Origin: Scatosoma sp045127595
GTDB lineage: Bacteria; Bacillota; Clostridia; Christensenellales; Borkfalkiaceae
Length of the DNA stretch: 64,000 bases
Direction: 5' to 3'
Assembly (NCBI GenBank): GCA_045127595.1
Contig: JBGVQS010000013.1
Location: 62,001-126,000, forward strand
Shown: piece after piece, positions 36,601-46,102 of the stretch
How positions within the stretch are numbered: position 1 is the first letter of the stretch
How the letters are laid out: every line of letters starts with the position of its first letter
Program-made: the position numbers and the translations under genes
The notes under the pieces: model-generated
Told to the model about the DNA's origin: nothing
What the model saw: only the letters and a program-made list of their open reading frames with translations
Database searches by the model: none

Positions 36601-39600
36601 TAATCGCTACCGATCATAACGGGTTTTACGAAAGAGAAATTCGCAATCTTTGCGCTTGCCACTTCCATAGAAGCAACCGCTACGCCGTTAATATAGCAGG
36701 TCAAAATACCGTTGTCAACGTCTCTCGTGAAGGCTACGTGCATCCAAGAACCCGTACGAACGTCGGCGTTTTCAACAATAAATACCACTTTGCTCGTTCT
36801 GGAAACACGCCATTCGAATTTAGGGTTACCGTTCGTCGTGATTTCAAACGAGAAAGTATACCAATAATCATACAATACGGAAGAAGACATCTTTCTTTCC
36901 GCGTTCCCTACGACCGTACCTACGTGTTCGTCGTCCGCTACGTCGCGGCTGACCTTGATCCAAGCCGAAACCGTCGAGGGCGCGCTTTCAAATACAGAGC
37001 CGAACGATACGCCTTCCGTTCCTTCGAAATTCTTTCCGTCCGTACCGATTACGTAGGAGAAATCGGAAAGATTATAATACGTTTCTTCCGCCGCCGTCAA
37101 CGTTTCGTAATTCGTTACCAACGCTTGGTTTTCCGCAGAAAGTGCTTCGTAATTCGATCTTGCAAACGCGATAAGACGTTCGCTTGCTACGCTAACCGTA
37201 CCGATTTGATCGATTGCGCGGATCGTTCTTTCTACGCTTGCCGCCGCACCGAAATCGGAGCTAAAGAAGCGTTCGTTACTCGTCGTAACGCTGCCCGCGG
37301 TTGCCGTTTCTTTATAATAAATAACGTCTGCGAAAAGAATATGATTGAGCGCGGGCACGTTCGCGTCGTCGGTAAACCAATCGTACTGCGCGGTATTTGT
37401 CGACCAGTCGAGCACTTCAAACGAGCTGATCGGGAATACAAGCGTACCTGTGAAGCCCGCAGGTACAACCGCTTTACCGCGGTTGGTGCTGCTCGCGTTT
37501 CTACCCGCAATACCGGATTTTACCGTACCGTCGCTGTATATGAGGTAATAGGGCATATATTCGCCCATCGTCCACCATCTACCGTGCGTGATTGATCCCG
37601 TTCCAAAATCGGCAATCGCGCCATTTTGCACATAATACCCCTCTTTCACGTCCAAACCGAACGCAACGTAGCCGTCTGTATCGTTCACTACGTCAAAGGC
37701 ATAATATTCCGCGCCCGACCAATCGTATTTGATACCGTAGTAGGTCGAACGGCGAATCGTACCGCCGTTGGTAAGCGCACTATACGCCGTACCCCATGCA
37801 ATACCGCTGTCCTTGTTGTTCGGCGTTTTCTTTTGGTCGTAGCCGACGAAGCTCTTATCCGATGCTTCGATACCGTATTGCTTATCAAGCTGTTCTTGCT
37901 TATAGGCGTCGTAGGATTCCTTATTCCAAACAACAAGATTGTCAATGTACGCTCCTGCACCTACCGCGTCGTCCAATACAAGATACGCGTATTCCTTCGT
38001 CGAAGTATCTTGATCGGCAAACGGAAGCGCATAGCTGGATTTTAAGGTAGTTCCGCCAATGATAAACGTAATTTTTTCGTTTTCAATGATCATTTCCACG
38101 CGGTTTACTTTTCCAAGCGTTACCGCAGAAAGGGAAGCCAACCAACCGCTCGTGCTGTTGGCGTGCGAAGCCAACCAACTTTTATCAGGCCAAGCATAAA
38201 TCCCGATAGAATTTCCCGTCGTGTTGCGGTTTGTAATATCCGTCGTCAAGCCGAAACGGAAGTTTGCCGCAGCGCTCGGATTCGCAACGTTGGGTTCATA
38301 CCAATCAAATGCAATATACTTAAATTCGTTTACAGGGATAGGCGTGGTCATATAGGTTGCTCTATATGTACCGCCCGATTTAAACGTACCGTTAGACGTT
38401 GACCAGTTGGTAGCACTCGGAATTGCTGCAAAATAGCTCGATCCTGTTGCCGCGGTAGAGAAATCAAGCGAAATTTCTTCAAAAGGAAGCTCTGATACTT
38501 TCAAATTGTCGATATAACCGCCCGCATGGCTCATTTCAAAGAAGAAATACAAGGTATTTGCAGGCACGGCAAACGTCTTACCATACAATGCCGTTCCGTC
38601 GATATAATAGGTGATTGCTCCGCCTACAATCTTGATTTCCATCGTGTGCTTTGCGTCGAAATAGCTAACGTCTTCCAACCAAGCCAACGAAGACGCAGCC
38701 GTTGCCGACTGTGCCGCAGGCCATACGGAATAGCTGGTATTGCGAGACGCAGTATTTCCGTTATCGTATAAACGGAAAGTAATACTCTTTGCGTTACCGC
38801 TTTCGTCCGTGCCGTTGATATCTTCTAAATCGCTGACAAGCGCCGCATAGAACTGCGAATACTTATCCTGCGTTCCAAGCGTTTCATAACCGGGCATATA
38901 GAAATCGTAGGAAATCACTACGTCGTTCGATACGTCGATCGGCGTTACCCAATAGTTTCTTGCCCAAGCGACAGGCTTAAATACGCCCTCTTCCGCTTTA
39001 CCTTTCGCGCTGCCGCTGAGTACGCCCATGTATTTGTCCGCAACGAGATTGCTTGAAAAATCCAAGTCCGTACAATCGGAAACAACGATATTGTCTACCC
39101 AACCTTTCACACTGCTGAATTCAAAGAAAAGGTATGCGTTATTATCCGTACCGTTCGAAGGCACGTCAACGCTTGAGAAACCTTCCGTGAAGTTGATTAC
39201 GTTTCCGTCGATCGCGTACTTGATTTTACCGCCGTCGAAGAACATTTCCATGTGATGTTCCGCACCGAAGGTCAGCTTTGGAAACTGTCCCAAGTACGAG
39301 CCTTGCTTTTGCGCATTCTTATAAAAATACGTTACGTTGAGCTGCGTACCCATTTGCATACCCAAGCTTTTGCCTGCGGTATTGATGTCGGTAGGATCGG
39401 TGATAAGCCCCACCCACATTTGGGAATAGCTTGAACCCGTATCTTCGATTGAAGGCAGATAGAAATCAAACGAAAGAAGTCTGGTTTGATCGGTGGGAAT
39501 AGCCACTTTGTAATAGTTTTGCGCCCACGCGTTCGGATAATACTTTCCGTTCGCGATCGTACCCACTTTTCCGTCGGAGTTCGCAACCGCAAAGTTGCTC

Positions 39601-39755
39601 AAATCGGTATCCGAAGAAAATTCCATCTTCGTGGTTTCCGCAACAACGTTGCCCTTGGAAGGGACGGCAAACGAAACCGCCGCCGCAATCGATACCGCTG
39701 CAACCGCCGAACATACCGCCAATAATGCTTTTCTTAATTTTTTAAATATTTTCAT
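33672..39755 (-). CDS. Giant secreted protein: LamG-like repeats, metallophosphoesterase and conserved C-terminal domain
   Basis: 2027 residues with a signal peptide (LLAVCSAVAAVSIAAAVSFA). Three copies of the LamG/DUF1080-like repeat lie at about 20-640. A canonical LamG domain covers about 915-1085, with VSAWIKV, GSWMHVAFTRDVDNGILTCYINGV and HGSIADVRVYS. A calcineurin-like phosphoesterase follows at about 1142-1400: VIPDTQ, HVGDLTDN, RGNHDGG, VSTHAYLG, CGHSSGED. Further on are InlB-like units (YKFVGYDVGGTLY). The last ~170 residues contain PTGMRF, GTLIAKADD and HYDWKFAARGYMTVTY, shared with the 2896-residue protein. No TM helix or sortase signal is at the end, so it is released or held through binding. 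It is the last gene of the operon. The phosphoesterase may remove phosphate from glycans, teichoic acids or nucleotides; this is inference. Confidence 0.9.
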   Translation of the reverse strand: MKIFKKLRKALLAVCSAVAAVSIAAAVSFAVPSKGNVVAETTKMEFSSDTDLSNFAVANSDGKVGTIANGKYYPNAWAQNYYKVAIPTDQTRLLSFDFYLPSIEDTGSSYSQMWVGLITDPTDINTAGKSLGMQMGTQLNVTYFYKNAQKQGSYLGQFPKLTFGAEHHMEMFFDGGKIKYAIDGNVINFTEGFSSVDVPSNGTDNNAYLFFEFSSVKGWVDNIVVSDCTDLDFSSNLVADKYMGVLSGSAKGKAEEGVFKPVAWARNYWVTPIDVSNDVVISYDFYMPGYETLGTQDKYSQFYAALVSDLEDINGTDESGNAKSITFRLYDNGNTASRNTSYSVWPAAQSATAASSLAWLEDVSYFDAKHTMEIKIVGGAITYYIDGTALYGKTFAVPANTLYFFFEMSHAGGYIDNLKVSELPFEEISLDFSTAATGSSYFAAIPSATNWSTSNGTFKSGGTYRATYMTTPIPVNEFKYIAFDWYEPNVANPSAAANFRFGLTTDITNRNTTGNSIGIYAWPDKSWLASHANSTSGWLASLSAVTLGKVNRVEMIIENEKITFIIGGTTLKSSYALPFADQDTSTKEYAYLVLDDAVGAGAYIDNLVVWNKESYDAYKQEQLDKQYGIEASDKSFVGYDQKKTPNNKDSGIAWGTAYSALTNGGTIRRSTYYGIKYDWSGAEYYAFDVVNDTDGYVAFGLDVKEGYYVQNGAIADFGTGSITHGRWWTMGEYMPYYLIYSDGTVKSGIAGRNASSTNRGKAVVPAGFTGTLVFPISSFEVLDWSTNTAQYDWFTDDANVPALNHILFADVIYYKETATAGSVTTSNERFFSSDFGAAASVERTIRAIDQIGTVSVASERLIAFARSNYEALSAENQALVTNYETLTAAEETYYNLSDFSYVIGTDGKNFEGTEGVSFGSVFESAPSTVSAWIKVSRDVADDEHVGTVVGNAERKMSSSVLYDYWYTFSFEITTNGNPKFEWRVSRTSKVVFIVENADVRTGSWMHVAFTRDVDNGILTCYINGVAVASMEVASAKIANFSFVKPVMIGSDYTNDKILALSFTPDFHGSIADVRVYSTLLNADGVAEDAHGVIPSDATLLGGVDFASGEAGEYYDYVNADATDAFGWEKVENSYFAAEDGEFSFAVIPDTQMLFSRANGYNPGTNIYAEGYDPEGNIGFRNMQWLIDNKDLLNLQYVMHVGDLTDNLNYYVASNVDPSKKKWEVEGKIEAMYAFQMLGKLTTAGIPWSLVRGNHDGGFDAGALAVWDEYWTQSSAYTKATTDDRLENEPAKYCYTTRNSVNHIYSYYEKLEIGDNKYLMLVLDLEADDTVLAWANEVAAYFTDYKIIVSTHAYLGSRGTLMTSLMGSSGINNSGSAVWDKFVSLHSNIELMICGHSSGEDIVRKQMTGVNGNKVWTFMIDSSAHEFTGVTQPGLMSILKFSKDGKTLTLNHYSMVQGELFGDYNSFTVNLGEQEETEVPDEEEPVWPEAEDTRQLVVMPNVQPFGVYASSTGLRNNTVGDSTTLQIAYNGVQFRDNWKAYAVSIDISTDGIYKFDAEAYIKAKNGRVTVLQTCAKDGLTRIVPLTDPDDTDTITYANGLYGPWGSSGGSLMMTDILPNGITVSAGDKLTVLFTGSTSYWGKMLFDGAVYNENGEEIEDHHLNMTSATIANNLYKAGYNGLMADGTASSYKNYKGFTAGWLHLTGSFANFFTQYTNTVTVNDESGNTLFTATASGMGTMIGSQSKLPTLYKDGYKFVGYDVGGTLYAGDTYSVKGATASGGTTQTVVAKFEKLPDAIFDNYGNAVIDTSAGFNGALPALTRTGRVFLGYSIDGKLYPAGTVYNKASGLDIVAVFANFSMINGAAVRFGEPTGMRFQTYLDNSVYENYLSEIVTFGTLIAKADDISVDGVINYSLLTTDATITKLDVASTNQHTVGKYLYFNGVLATIKAHHYDWKFAARGYMTVTYADGAVATFYANVTDNARSVSEIAAKALADAGLVESKYYGNTVDGGYSRFSEEQRAILEGFLS

Positions 39756-39783
39756 GAGTTTTCTCCATGATATAAGCGAAGGC

Positions 39784-39812
39784 AGCCGCGCGAAAACCGC
39801 GCAGCTCTTTCG
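39784..39812. other. Intercistronic hairpin before the 2027-residue protein gene
   Basis: GCCGCGCG-AAAA-CCGCGC is a strong G/C stem with weaker outer pairing, in the 69-base gap between two surface-protein genes. There is no T run on the minus strand, so it probably affects mRNA stability rather than termination. Confidence 0.45.
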
Positions 39813-39824
39813 CCTTATTTTTCC

Positions 39825-41846
39825 TTATTTTCTTTTCTTGACAAGCAAGAATACGAACGTTCCCGCAAGCCCTACTGCTAAAACGCTGAATACGATCGTC
39901 AAGGCAACCCATACGCCTTGTTTTTCCACTTTCCCTGAAACCTCGTTTGCTACGGGCGCGGAAACAATCGGTTTCGAGGCAATATCCCCATCGGGGTTCG
40001 GCTTGCTGAGCGGTTCTGCGCGATTGATGATCGTAAGTCCGTCAATGCAATCCGCCGTAAGGGAAGATTGTACGGTAAAGTACCCCTTACGCATCGCCGT
40101 TTGAATGTCCTTGAAAATGACTTCGCCGTCAATCAACACCGCCACTTTATTGTTTTTCACGATCATTTTCAACGTATGCTCCGCATTGTCAAACCATACG
40201 TTCGACGTTTGATCGATCAAACGAACCTGCGGCGCAGTACCGTAATTTAATGACAACGAACCTTGATAGAAAACTACGTACAAGCCGTAATAGCTATTCT
40301 TATCCGTGCTAAGTCCGAGCGTAAACTGATGTCCAGACTTTGCGTCCGACAGTTTGAAAGTTACCGTCAACGTCTTTTCTTCCGTCAAAGGAATCGCTTG
40401 ATCGAAATACGCTTTCGACCAGTTGTTGATAGGTGCAAGCTTTCCGTCCGCATTAACCGCCCAGTTGGTACTGTCGTTATACTGAACGAAGCCCGTCGCT
40501 TCGCCCGCCGCGAAATCTTTGGAAAGTTCTTCAAATGCGATTTCTTCTTCGGGAGCAGGCGCAACGTATTCGGTATAGGTGTTTTTGATTTTGAAATTGT
40601 CAATACGGCTCATAACGTTCGTCGCTTGCAATCCAAAATAAATTTCCTTTTCCAAATCGGTGCTATCGATTTCCAAAACGATCGGATTTTCAAGCACGTT
40701 ATCCACTACGGGTTCGCCGTCAATTTCAAACTGCATTTGATTATCCTTTATAATAATCATCATGTTGTGGTACTTACCGTCCGTCCAATCGAACGAAGAA
40801 GTGCCAACCCATCTATCCTTTCCCATCGCCTTGTTGACCGTAACAACGGGCGTGGACGTTTCCATGAAACAATGGATCGCCCCTGCGCACGTGTACTTGT
40901 CAAGATTGCTCAAAAACATTACGTTGAACTGCGATTGCGTTTCGTCGCCGTTGTCTTTGATTGCAAAGAAATCAAAGGAAATGTATTTTTCTTCGCGCAA
41001 ATCAATCGGTTGCGTTAAGTACGTCGCTGCCCAAGGCATATATTCAGGCGAGAACACACCATCTTTAACCGCCCAGCCGTTTGTATCCAGCGTTGTGAAG
41101 TATTTCGCGCCGTCGAGCTCCTGCGAGAAATCAAGCTCTGCTTCTTCGTACGAATTATCGATCACAGGCGGAACGTATTCGATATCCGTATCGCTGATGA
41201 TAAGGTTATCGATATAGCTTTCCGTACCTACCGCACGGATTAAAAGATACGCACTGTTAGAAGGCGCGTTAAATTCCGCCACACCATTGTTGCAAACAAG
41301 CGGTGCTCCGTCCAAAACGTACGAAATTTTCCCTTCCGAAATCACAAGCTTGATATTGTGCGGCAACCCGTCCATTACTCTAATGGTAGAACCGCCGTAA
41401 TACGTACCCGCCGTGCAGTCCACGTAGCTATTGACGCCGATATTTCCGTCGCTAAACGGAAGGTGGATAAACAATGCGTTCCCCCACATATTCGCCGCCG
41501 CCGTATCCAAAAGCCCGATATCAAACGTCGTTGCCGTCGTATAAAAATCCATGGAAATATATTTCGTACCCGTCAAATCAAAGGGATCTGTAAGACGGAA
41601 CGCGGACGCGTTATACAACGCACCAGCTTGCGAGGGGTGATATTTTCCGTCTACAACCGTCCAACCGCCAAGCGCGACCTCCGTCATGTCCGTTTGCGTT
41701 TCCGTTTCAAACTCATATATAATTTCCGTCGCTTCGGCATTTGCGGTATATGCGGCAACCTTTTCGGCATTTACGCCCGCAAAAGCCGTTACCGCACAAC
41801 CCGCCGTCAAAGCAAGAAGAAGTAATTTCTTACGCAAGTTTCTCAT
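39825..41846 (-). CDS. Membrane-anchored surface protein with three LamG/DUF1080-like repeats
   Basis: 673 residues: a signal peptide (KKLLLLALTAGCAVTAFAGV), three repeat domains at about 45-225, 235-440 and 445-615, a short linker, and a transmembrane helix (WVALTIVFSVLAVGLAGTFVFLL) with the tail VKKRK. The first repeat holds the family motif DLTGTKYISMDFY, TTATTFDIGLLDTAAANMWG and GTESYIDNLIISD; the others are more divergent. The fold is probably a concanavalin-like jelly roll that binds carbohydrate. No catalytic residues can be assigned. It overlaps the 1407-residue gene by four bases (ATGA). As the simplest member of the set it could be a cell-bound glycan receptor that passes sugar to the importer. 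Confidence 0.9.
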   Translation of the reverse strand: MRNLRKKLLLLALTAGCAVTAFAGVNAEKVAAYTANAEATEIIYEFETETQTDMTEVALGGWTVVDGKYHPSQAGALYNASAFRLTDPFDLTGTKYISMDFYTTATTFDIGLLDTAAANMWGNALFIHLPFSDGNIGVNSYVDCTAGTYYGGSTIRVMDGLPHNIKLVISEGKISYVLDGAPLVCNNGVAEFNAPSNSAYLLIRAVGTESYIDNLIISDTDIEYVPPVIDNSYEEAELDFSQELDGAKYFTTLDTNGWAVKDGVFSPEYMPWAATYLTQPIDLREEKYISFDFFAIKDNGDETQSQFNVMFLSNLDKYTCAGAIHCFMETSTPVVTVNKAMGKDRWVGTSSFDWTDGKYHNMMIIIKDNQMQFEIDGEPVVDNVLENPIVLEIDSTDLEKEIYFGLQATNVMSRIDNFKIKNTYTEYVAPAPEEEIAFEELSKDFAAGEATGFVQYNDSTNWAVNADGKLAPINNWSKAYFDQAIPLTEEKTLTVTFKLSDAKSGHQFTLGLSTDKNSYYGLYVVFYQGSLSLNYGTAPQVRLIDQTSNVWFDNAEHTLKMIVKNNKVAVLIDGEVIFKDIQTAMRKGYFTVQSSLTADCIDGLTIINRAEPLSKPNPDGDIASKPIVSAPVANEVSGKVEKQGVWVALTIVFSVLAVGLAGTFVFLLVKKRK

Positions 41847-44800
41847 TCTTGATCATCCTTTTTCTTTTTCATTACAAGCGCGATCGCGCCAAATGCCAAA
41901 GGCAATACCGCAAGCGAAGCCGCCGAACCGCATCCGCTCTTTTTCGCGGGCTTTTCTTCCGCTGTGAATTGCGCCACGTATTCTACGTTGCCCGTTACCG
42001 CGGAAAGCGCTTTATCCCAGCCGCTAAACGTATAGGTATAATCGTCGTCAGCCGCCTTTTCAGGGGTTGCGCCCGTGTATGCAGGCGTTGCGCCGTACGC
42101 TACTTCATCCGTCTTCAAAACGCTGCCGTCTTCGTTCTTCCAAGTAACCGTGTACGTGTTGACGGTATATTTTGCCGTCATCGTCAAATTTTCCGTCAAA
42201 GCGTCCGTTTCTTGCACTTTGTAATCGCCGAGATACCAACCGACGAACGTATGACCTGCTTTTACGGGGATATATTCCGCCGCGTAAATCACAGCCGCGG
42301 AAGTACCGTATTCCGCTTCGATTTCTACGTTCGCTTCGCCGTTGTCTTTTACAAGCGTTGCCGTGTATTTGTTTACGGTGCTTTCATACGTTGCCGTATA
42401 TTCCACGTTGCCTGCCGCAACGGTAATTTCCTTATCCCAGCCCTTGAACGTATAGCTATATTGCGCCGTAGCCGCTTTTTCAGGCGTTTCGCCCGTGTAT
42501 GCAGGCATAGCGCCTTCTTCTACCGTGAGCGTTTGCAAAACAGAGCCGTCCGCGTTCTTAAAGGTTACCGTGTACATGGTAATTTCATTTACCGCATAGT
42601 CGGTGATATACGCTTCGGTGCTCGTAGCCTGCATCAAAAGATATGCCTTGTTGACCGTAAGCGTAGGCGTGAACGGTTCGCCGTTCGTCGAGAAGTACAA
42701 AAGCTCGTCGTCTACCGTAACCGCGATCGCTTTATCAATTACCTTAATCGATACGCTGTGCAGCTTATCGTCGAAATAATTCTTAACGCATTCGCTCGCC
42801 CAACCGTTTCTACCGAAGTTGGTGCTTACCCAAACCGTAGCGCCAAACGAAACCGTCAAACCTGTGCCCACCTGCGTATTCGTTTCTTCCACCTTCGTTT
42901 CAAAGAATCCAACGTTGAATTGCTTGTTTACGTCCTTGGAAGAAAGGTATACGTTAAACGTGATTTCCTGTGCTTTCGTGAAGTCGATCTGTTCAATCGT
43001 GTTCATTGTCGACCATTCCGCGTTGGGAACAAGCTTGCCGTCTTCATAGCGCCAACCCTTACTGCTGCCGTATTTTTCAAATACGTCTTCGTAAGGTTCT
43101 TTTACAATTTCGCCTACTTTCAAATTATCCACGTACGTTTCCGTGCTCGTCGATTGCAACAACAAATACGCGCTGTTTGCAGGAATATCCGTCGTGAGTT
43201 TATCGTACGCCACGCCGTCTACCTTAATCGAAAGCTTGCCGCCTTTCACAACGATCTTAACTGCGTGTACGCTGTCGTTATAAAGGTTTGCCAACTCGTC
43301 CGCAACCCAAGCCGTTCTGCTGAAACTGCTGCCGTAGAACATGGTTGCGCCCAACGAATAATTTACGCCGCTGCCTGCCTGCTTGTTCGTTTCCGCATCC
43401 GTCGTAGCAAAGAAACCTACGTTGAACTGTCTATTGATATCCGAAGCTTCTTTCGAAGAAAGATATACGTCAAACGTGATTTGCTGATCTTTCGTCAAAT
43501 CGAGAAGCTGTAAGGAATTTACCGTCGCCCAGTTTGCATTCGGCTTGAATACGCCGTCCGCTACCGACCAGCCTGCGCTGTTGCCGTACGCAACGAACAT
43601 ATCCGCTTGTTCCGTAGCCGAGAAATCCAAATCCAGCTTGCCGATATATTTATCCACCGCTTTAAATTTCGCTGTGTATTCTGCTTCGCCCGTTACCGCC
43701 GCAATTTCTTTATCCCAGCCGTCGAAGATATAAATATATTCGCTGTCAGTTTCTTTCGTAGGCATTTCGCCCGTGTATTCGGGCAGCGTGTTTTCCGCTA
43801 CCGCGCCCGTTTGTAATACCGTGCCGTCGTAATTTTTAAAGGTTACCGTATACGTAACCAAAATCGGCGTTGCTTCGTATTGCGCAACGTATTCTACCGC
43901 GCCCGTTGCCGCTACGATTTCCTTGTCCCAACCCTTAAAGGTGTAGGTATAATCTTCGTCAGCCGCTCTTTTCGGGGTTTCGCCTGCGTATACGGGAAGC
44001 GTGTTTTCTTCTACTTCGCCCGATTGCAATACTTCGCCGTCCCAGTTCTTGAAAGTTACGGTGTAGGTAACGACTATCTCCGTCGCTTCAAATTGCGCAA
44101 CGTATTCTACCGCGCCCGTTGCCGCTACGATTTCCTTATCCCAACCTGTAAAGGTATAAGTATAGTTTTCATCTGCCGCTTTCGTGGGCGTTTCCCCTGC
44201 ATATACGGGAAGCGTGTTTTCTGCTACTTCGCCCGTTTGCAATACCGTGCCGTCCCAGTTTTTAAAGGTTACCGTGTACGTAATTGCGGGTGTTTCTTCA
44301 TAATATACGAAGCCTTGCAAATTATCCAAACGAGTTGCCGTGCTCGTCGTTTGCAAAAGCATATACGCGGTATCCGCAGGAATATCCGTCGTGAGCTGAT
44401 CGTATGCCACGCCGTCTACAGCAATCGACATCTTTTTATCTTGAACCGTAATCTTTACGCTGTGCCAAGTATCGTTATAAAGCGTAGCCCCTACGTCCGC
44501 AATCCATTGCTGTCTGCCGAAATTCTTACTCAAAAACAGCGTTGCGCCAAACGAATAGTTTTTACCGTTTACGGAAGTACTTGCCGTAGCCAAATCTTCT
44601 TCCGCAAAGAAACCTACGTTGAACTGTCTGTTCGCGTCCGAAACTTCCGCAGAAGAAAGATATACGTCAAAGGTAATTTCTTGATTCTTCGTCAAATCCA
44701 ACGGTGTCTTTAACTGCGTGGAAGCCCATTCCGTATTCGCAACAAAATTACCGTTTACCGCCGACCAACCTGCGCCGTTCCAAGCGGTGAAAGCCGTTTC

Positions 44801-46066
44801 ATCCTTGATAGCGTCGAAATGGAGCGCAACGTCCGTAGGCGCGCTATCCGCGATATATAAATTGTCGATATAGCTTTCCGTGCCGACTGCGCGGAATACC
44901 AAATATGCTTGGTTTGCAGGCGCGTTAAATTGCGCCGTGCCGCCGTTCCCGACCAAAGCATTGCCGTCTAATGCGTAGGAAATTTTGCCCTTGTCCACGA
45001 AAATTTCCAACGTGTGCGCTTTGCCGTCGATACAGTTGATCGACATACCGTCATAATACGTACCTGCAGGGCAATCAATATTGCTATTGATACCGATCGT
45101 ATTTCCGTCGCTAAACGGAAGGTGGATAAACAAGCCGTTCCCCCACATATTGCCTGCCGCCGTATCCAAAAGACCTACGTCGAACGTCGCCGCCGTCGAA
45201 TAGAAATCAAAGGAAATGTATTTCTTCCCCGTCAAATCCAACGCTTGGTTGTATTTGGTTGCCGAAGCGTTATACAACGCGCCTGCGTCTACGGGATGAT
45301 ATTTTCCGTTGCCGCCCGTCCAACCGTTGGTGGGCGCCATCGCCGTGAAATCGTTCAAATCCGTTTTATCCGTGAAATCAACGTCTACCGCCGCCGTTGT
45401 CGCCGTGGGCTTACTGCTTGCGATATATAAATTGTCAATATACGAATCCTTATCCGCGCGCACAAAAATCCGAACGTTGTCTGCGGGAATCGCAACCGTC
45501 CTATTCGTAAACGCATCCGCTCCGTCGATTTTGAACGTCAAGTTCGTACCGTCGGAAGTGATTTCGAGCTTATGCGCATACCCGTCAACGCAAGAGCCTG
45601 CCCCCGTATAATCGGACAACCAACTCCCATCAAGATTGAGATCAAGGTTGGTATTCAATGTCATATAACCCGACCCTGACGGATTGCTATGTATACCAAT
45701 ACTCGTCGCCCAAGGGCTTATCGTTTCCGTATAAGGAACAAGGACAAAGTCAAACGCCGACGTTTTTACGTAGAAATCCAAGGAAATATACTTGTTTTCA
45801 TTGAGCGCAATCGCTTGATCTAAGTATGCGATTTGGTTGTTCGGAGTCATGGAATTATCGGGCGTAAGCGCGCCTTTGGCTACTTTCCAGCCATAATTGC
45901 TTGTCGGTGCTTTAAACGCCGCGCCGTCCATCGTATCGGTAAAATCAAGGTCTACCGATACGGGAGTTGCCGCTTTTGCTGAAACGTTCGAATTCGCAAG
46001 AGCTGCCCCTGCCGCCGTACAAGCGACGGAAAGGGACGCCAACAAAATAAGAAACTTTTTCTTCAT
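41843..46066 (-). CDS. Large surface protein: five LamG/DUF1080-like repeats, InlB-type repeats and GCGS C-terminus
   Basis: 1407 residues with a signal peptide (LILLASLSVACTAAGAALA). Three repeat domains (about 30-615) are followed by three InlB-like repeats of ~65 residues each, beginning YTVTFKNWDGTVLQTGEV and ending GAVEYVAQFEA. Two more repeat domains and three more InlB-like units follow. The C-terminus is KKSGCGSAASLAVLPLAFGA, a hydrophobic stretch, then KKKKDDQE: a sorting-signal-like layout with a conserved Gly-Cys-Gly-Ser instead of LPXTG. GGAGGG stands before the ATG. Its N-terminal domains are close copies of those in the 2896-residue protein, so the two genes arose by duplication. 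Ligand unknown; glycan binding is the likeliest role. Confidence 0.9.
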   Translation of the reverse strand: MKKKFLILLASLSVACTAAGAALANSNVSAKAATPVSVDLDFTDTMDGAAFKAPTSNYGWKVAKGALTPDNSMTPNNQIAYLDQAIALNENKYISLDFYVKTSAFDFVLVPYTETISPWATSIGIHSNPSGSGYMTLNTNLDLNLDGSWLSDYTGAGSCVDGYAHKLEITSDGTNLTFKIDGADAFTNRTVAIPADNVRIFVRADKDSYIDNLYIASSKPTATTAAVDVDFTDKTDLNDFTAMAPTNGWTGGNGKYHPVDAGALYNASATKYNQALDLTGKKYISFDFYSTAATFDVGLLDTAAGNMWGNGLFIHLPFSDGNTIGINSNIDCPAGTYYDGMSINCIDGKAHTLEIFVDKGKISYALDGNALVGNGGTAQFNAPANQAYLVFRAVGTESYIDNLYIADSAPTDVALHFDAIKDETAFTAWNGAGWSAVNGNFVANTEWASTQLKTPLDLTKNQEITFDVYLSSAEVSDANRQFNVGFFAEEDLATASTSVNGKNYSFGATLFLSKNFGRQQWIADVGATLYNDTWHSVKITVQDKKMSIAVDGVAYDQLTTDIPADTAYMLLQTTSTATRLDNLQGFVYYEETPAITYTVTFKNWDGTVLQTGEVAENTLPVYAGETPTKAADENYTYTFTGWDKEIVAATGAVEYVAQFEATEIVVTYTVTFKNWDGEVLQSGEVEENTLPVYAGETPKRAADEDYTYTFKGWDKEIVAATGAVEYVAQYEATPILVTYTVTFKNYDGTVLQTGAVAENTLPEYTGEMPTKETDSEYIYIFDGWDKEIAAVTGEAEYTAKFKAVDKYIGKLDLDFSATEQADMFVAYGNSAGWSVADGVFKPNANWATVNSLQLLDLTKDQQITFDVYLSSKEASDINRQFNVGFFATTDAETNKQAGSGVNYSLGATMFYGSSFSRTAWVADELANLYNDSVHAVKIVVKGGKLSIKVDGVAYDKLTTDIPANSAYLLLQSTSTETYVDNLKVGEIVKEPYEDVFEKYGSSKGWRYEDGKLVPNAEWSTMNTIEQIDFTKAQEITFNVYLSSKDVNKQFNVGFFETKVEETNTQVGTGLTVSFGATVWVSTNFGRNGWASECVKNYFDDKLHSVSIKVIDKAIAVTVDDELLYFSTNGEPFTPTLTVNKAYLLMQATSTEAYITDYAVNEITMYTVTFKNADGSVLQTLTVEEGAMPAYTGETPEKAATAQYSYTFKGWDKEITVAAGNVEYTATYESTVNKYTATLVKDNGEANVEIEAEYGTSAAVIYAAEYIPVKAGHTFVGWYLGDYKVQETDALTENLTMTAKYTVNTYTVTWKNEDGSVLKTDEVAYGATPAYTGATPEKAADDDYTYTFSGWDKALSAVTGNVEYVAQFTAEEKPAKKSGCGSAASLAVLPLAFGAIALVMKKKKDDQE
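44640..45420 (-). repeat. Near-identical duplicated segment A (within the 1407-residue gene)
   Basis: About 780 bases match 56925-57690 with few differences, including long identical runs in the stretch coding for GTESYIDNLYIADSAPTD. Neighbouring repeats in the same genes have diverged far more. This points to recent duplication or gene conversion. Limits are approximate. Confidence 0.75.
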
Positions 46067-46102
46067 TATTTTCCCTCCGTTAAAGGATACTAAATTTCTC
46101 TA

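Noticed and set aside
35703..37595. A 630-codon open frame on the plus strand inside the 2027-residue protein gene
   Set aside because: It is antisense to a protein with clear domains, is rich in Arg, Ile, Val and Phe as expected from mirrored codons, and has no RBS or family motif.
41741..43513. A 590-codon plus-strand open frame opposite the 1407-residue gene
   Set aside because: Same reason; no RBS, no recognisable domain, Arg/Phe/Tyr-rich shadow composition.
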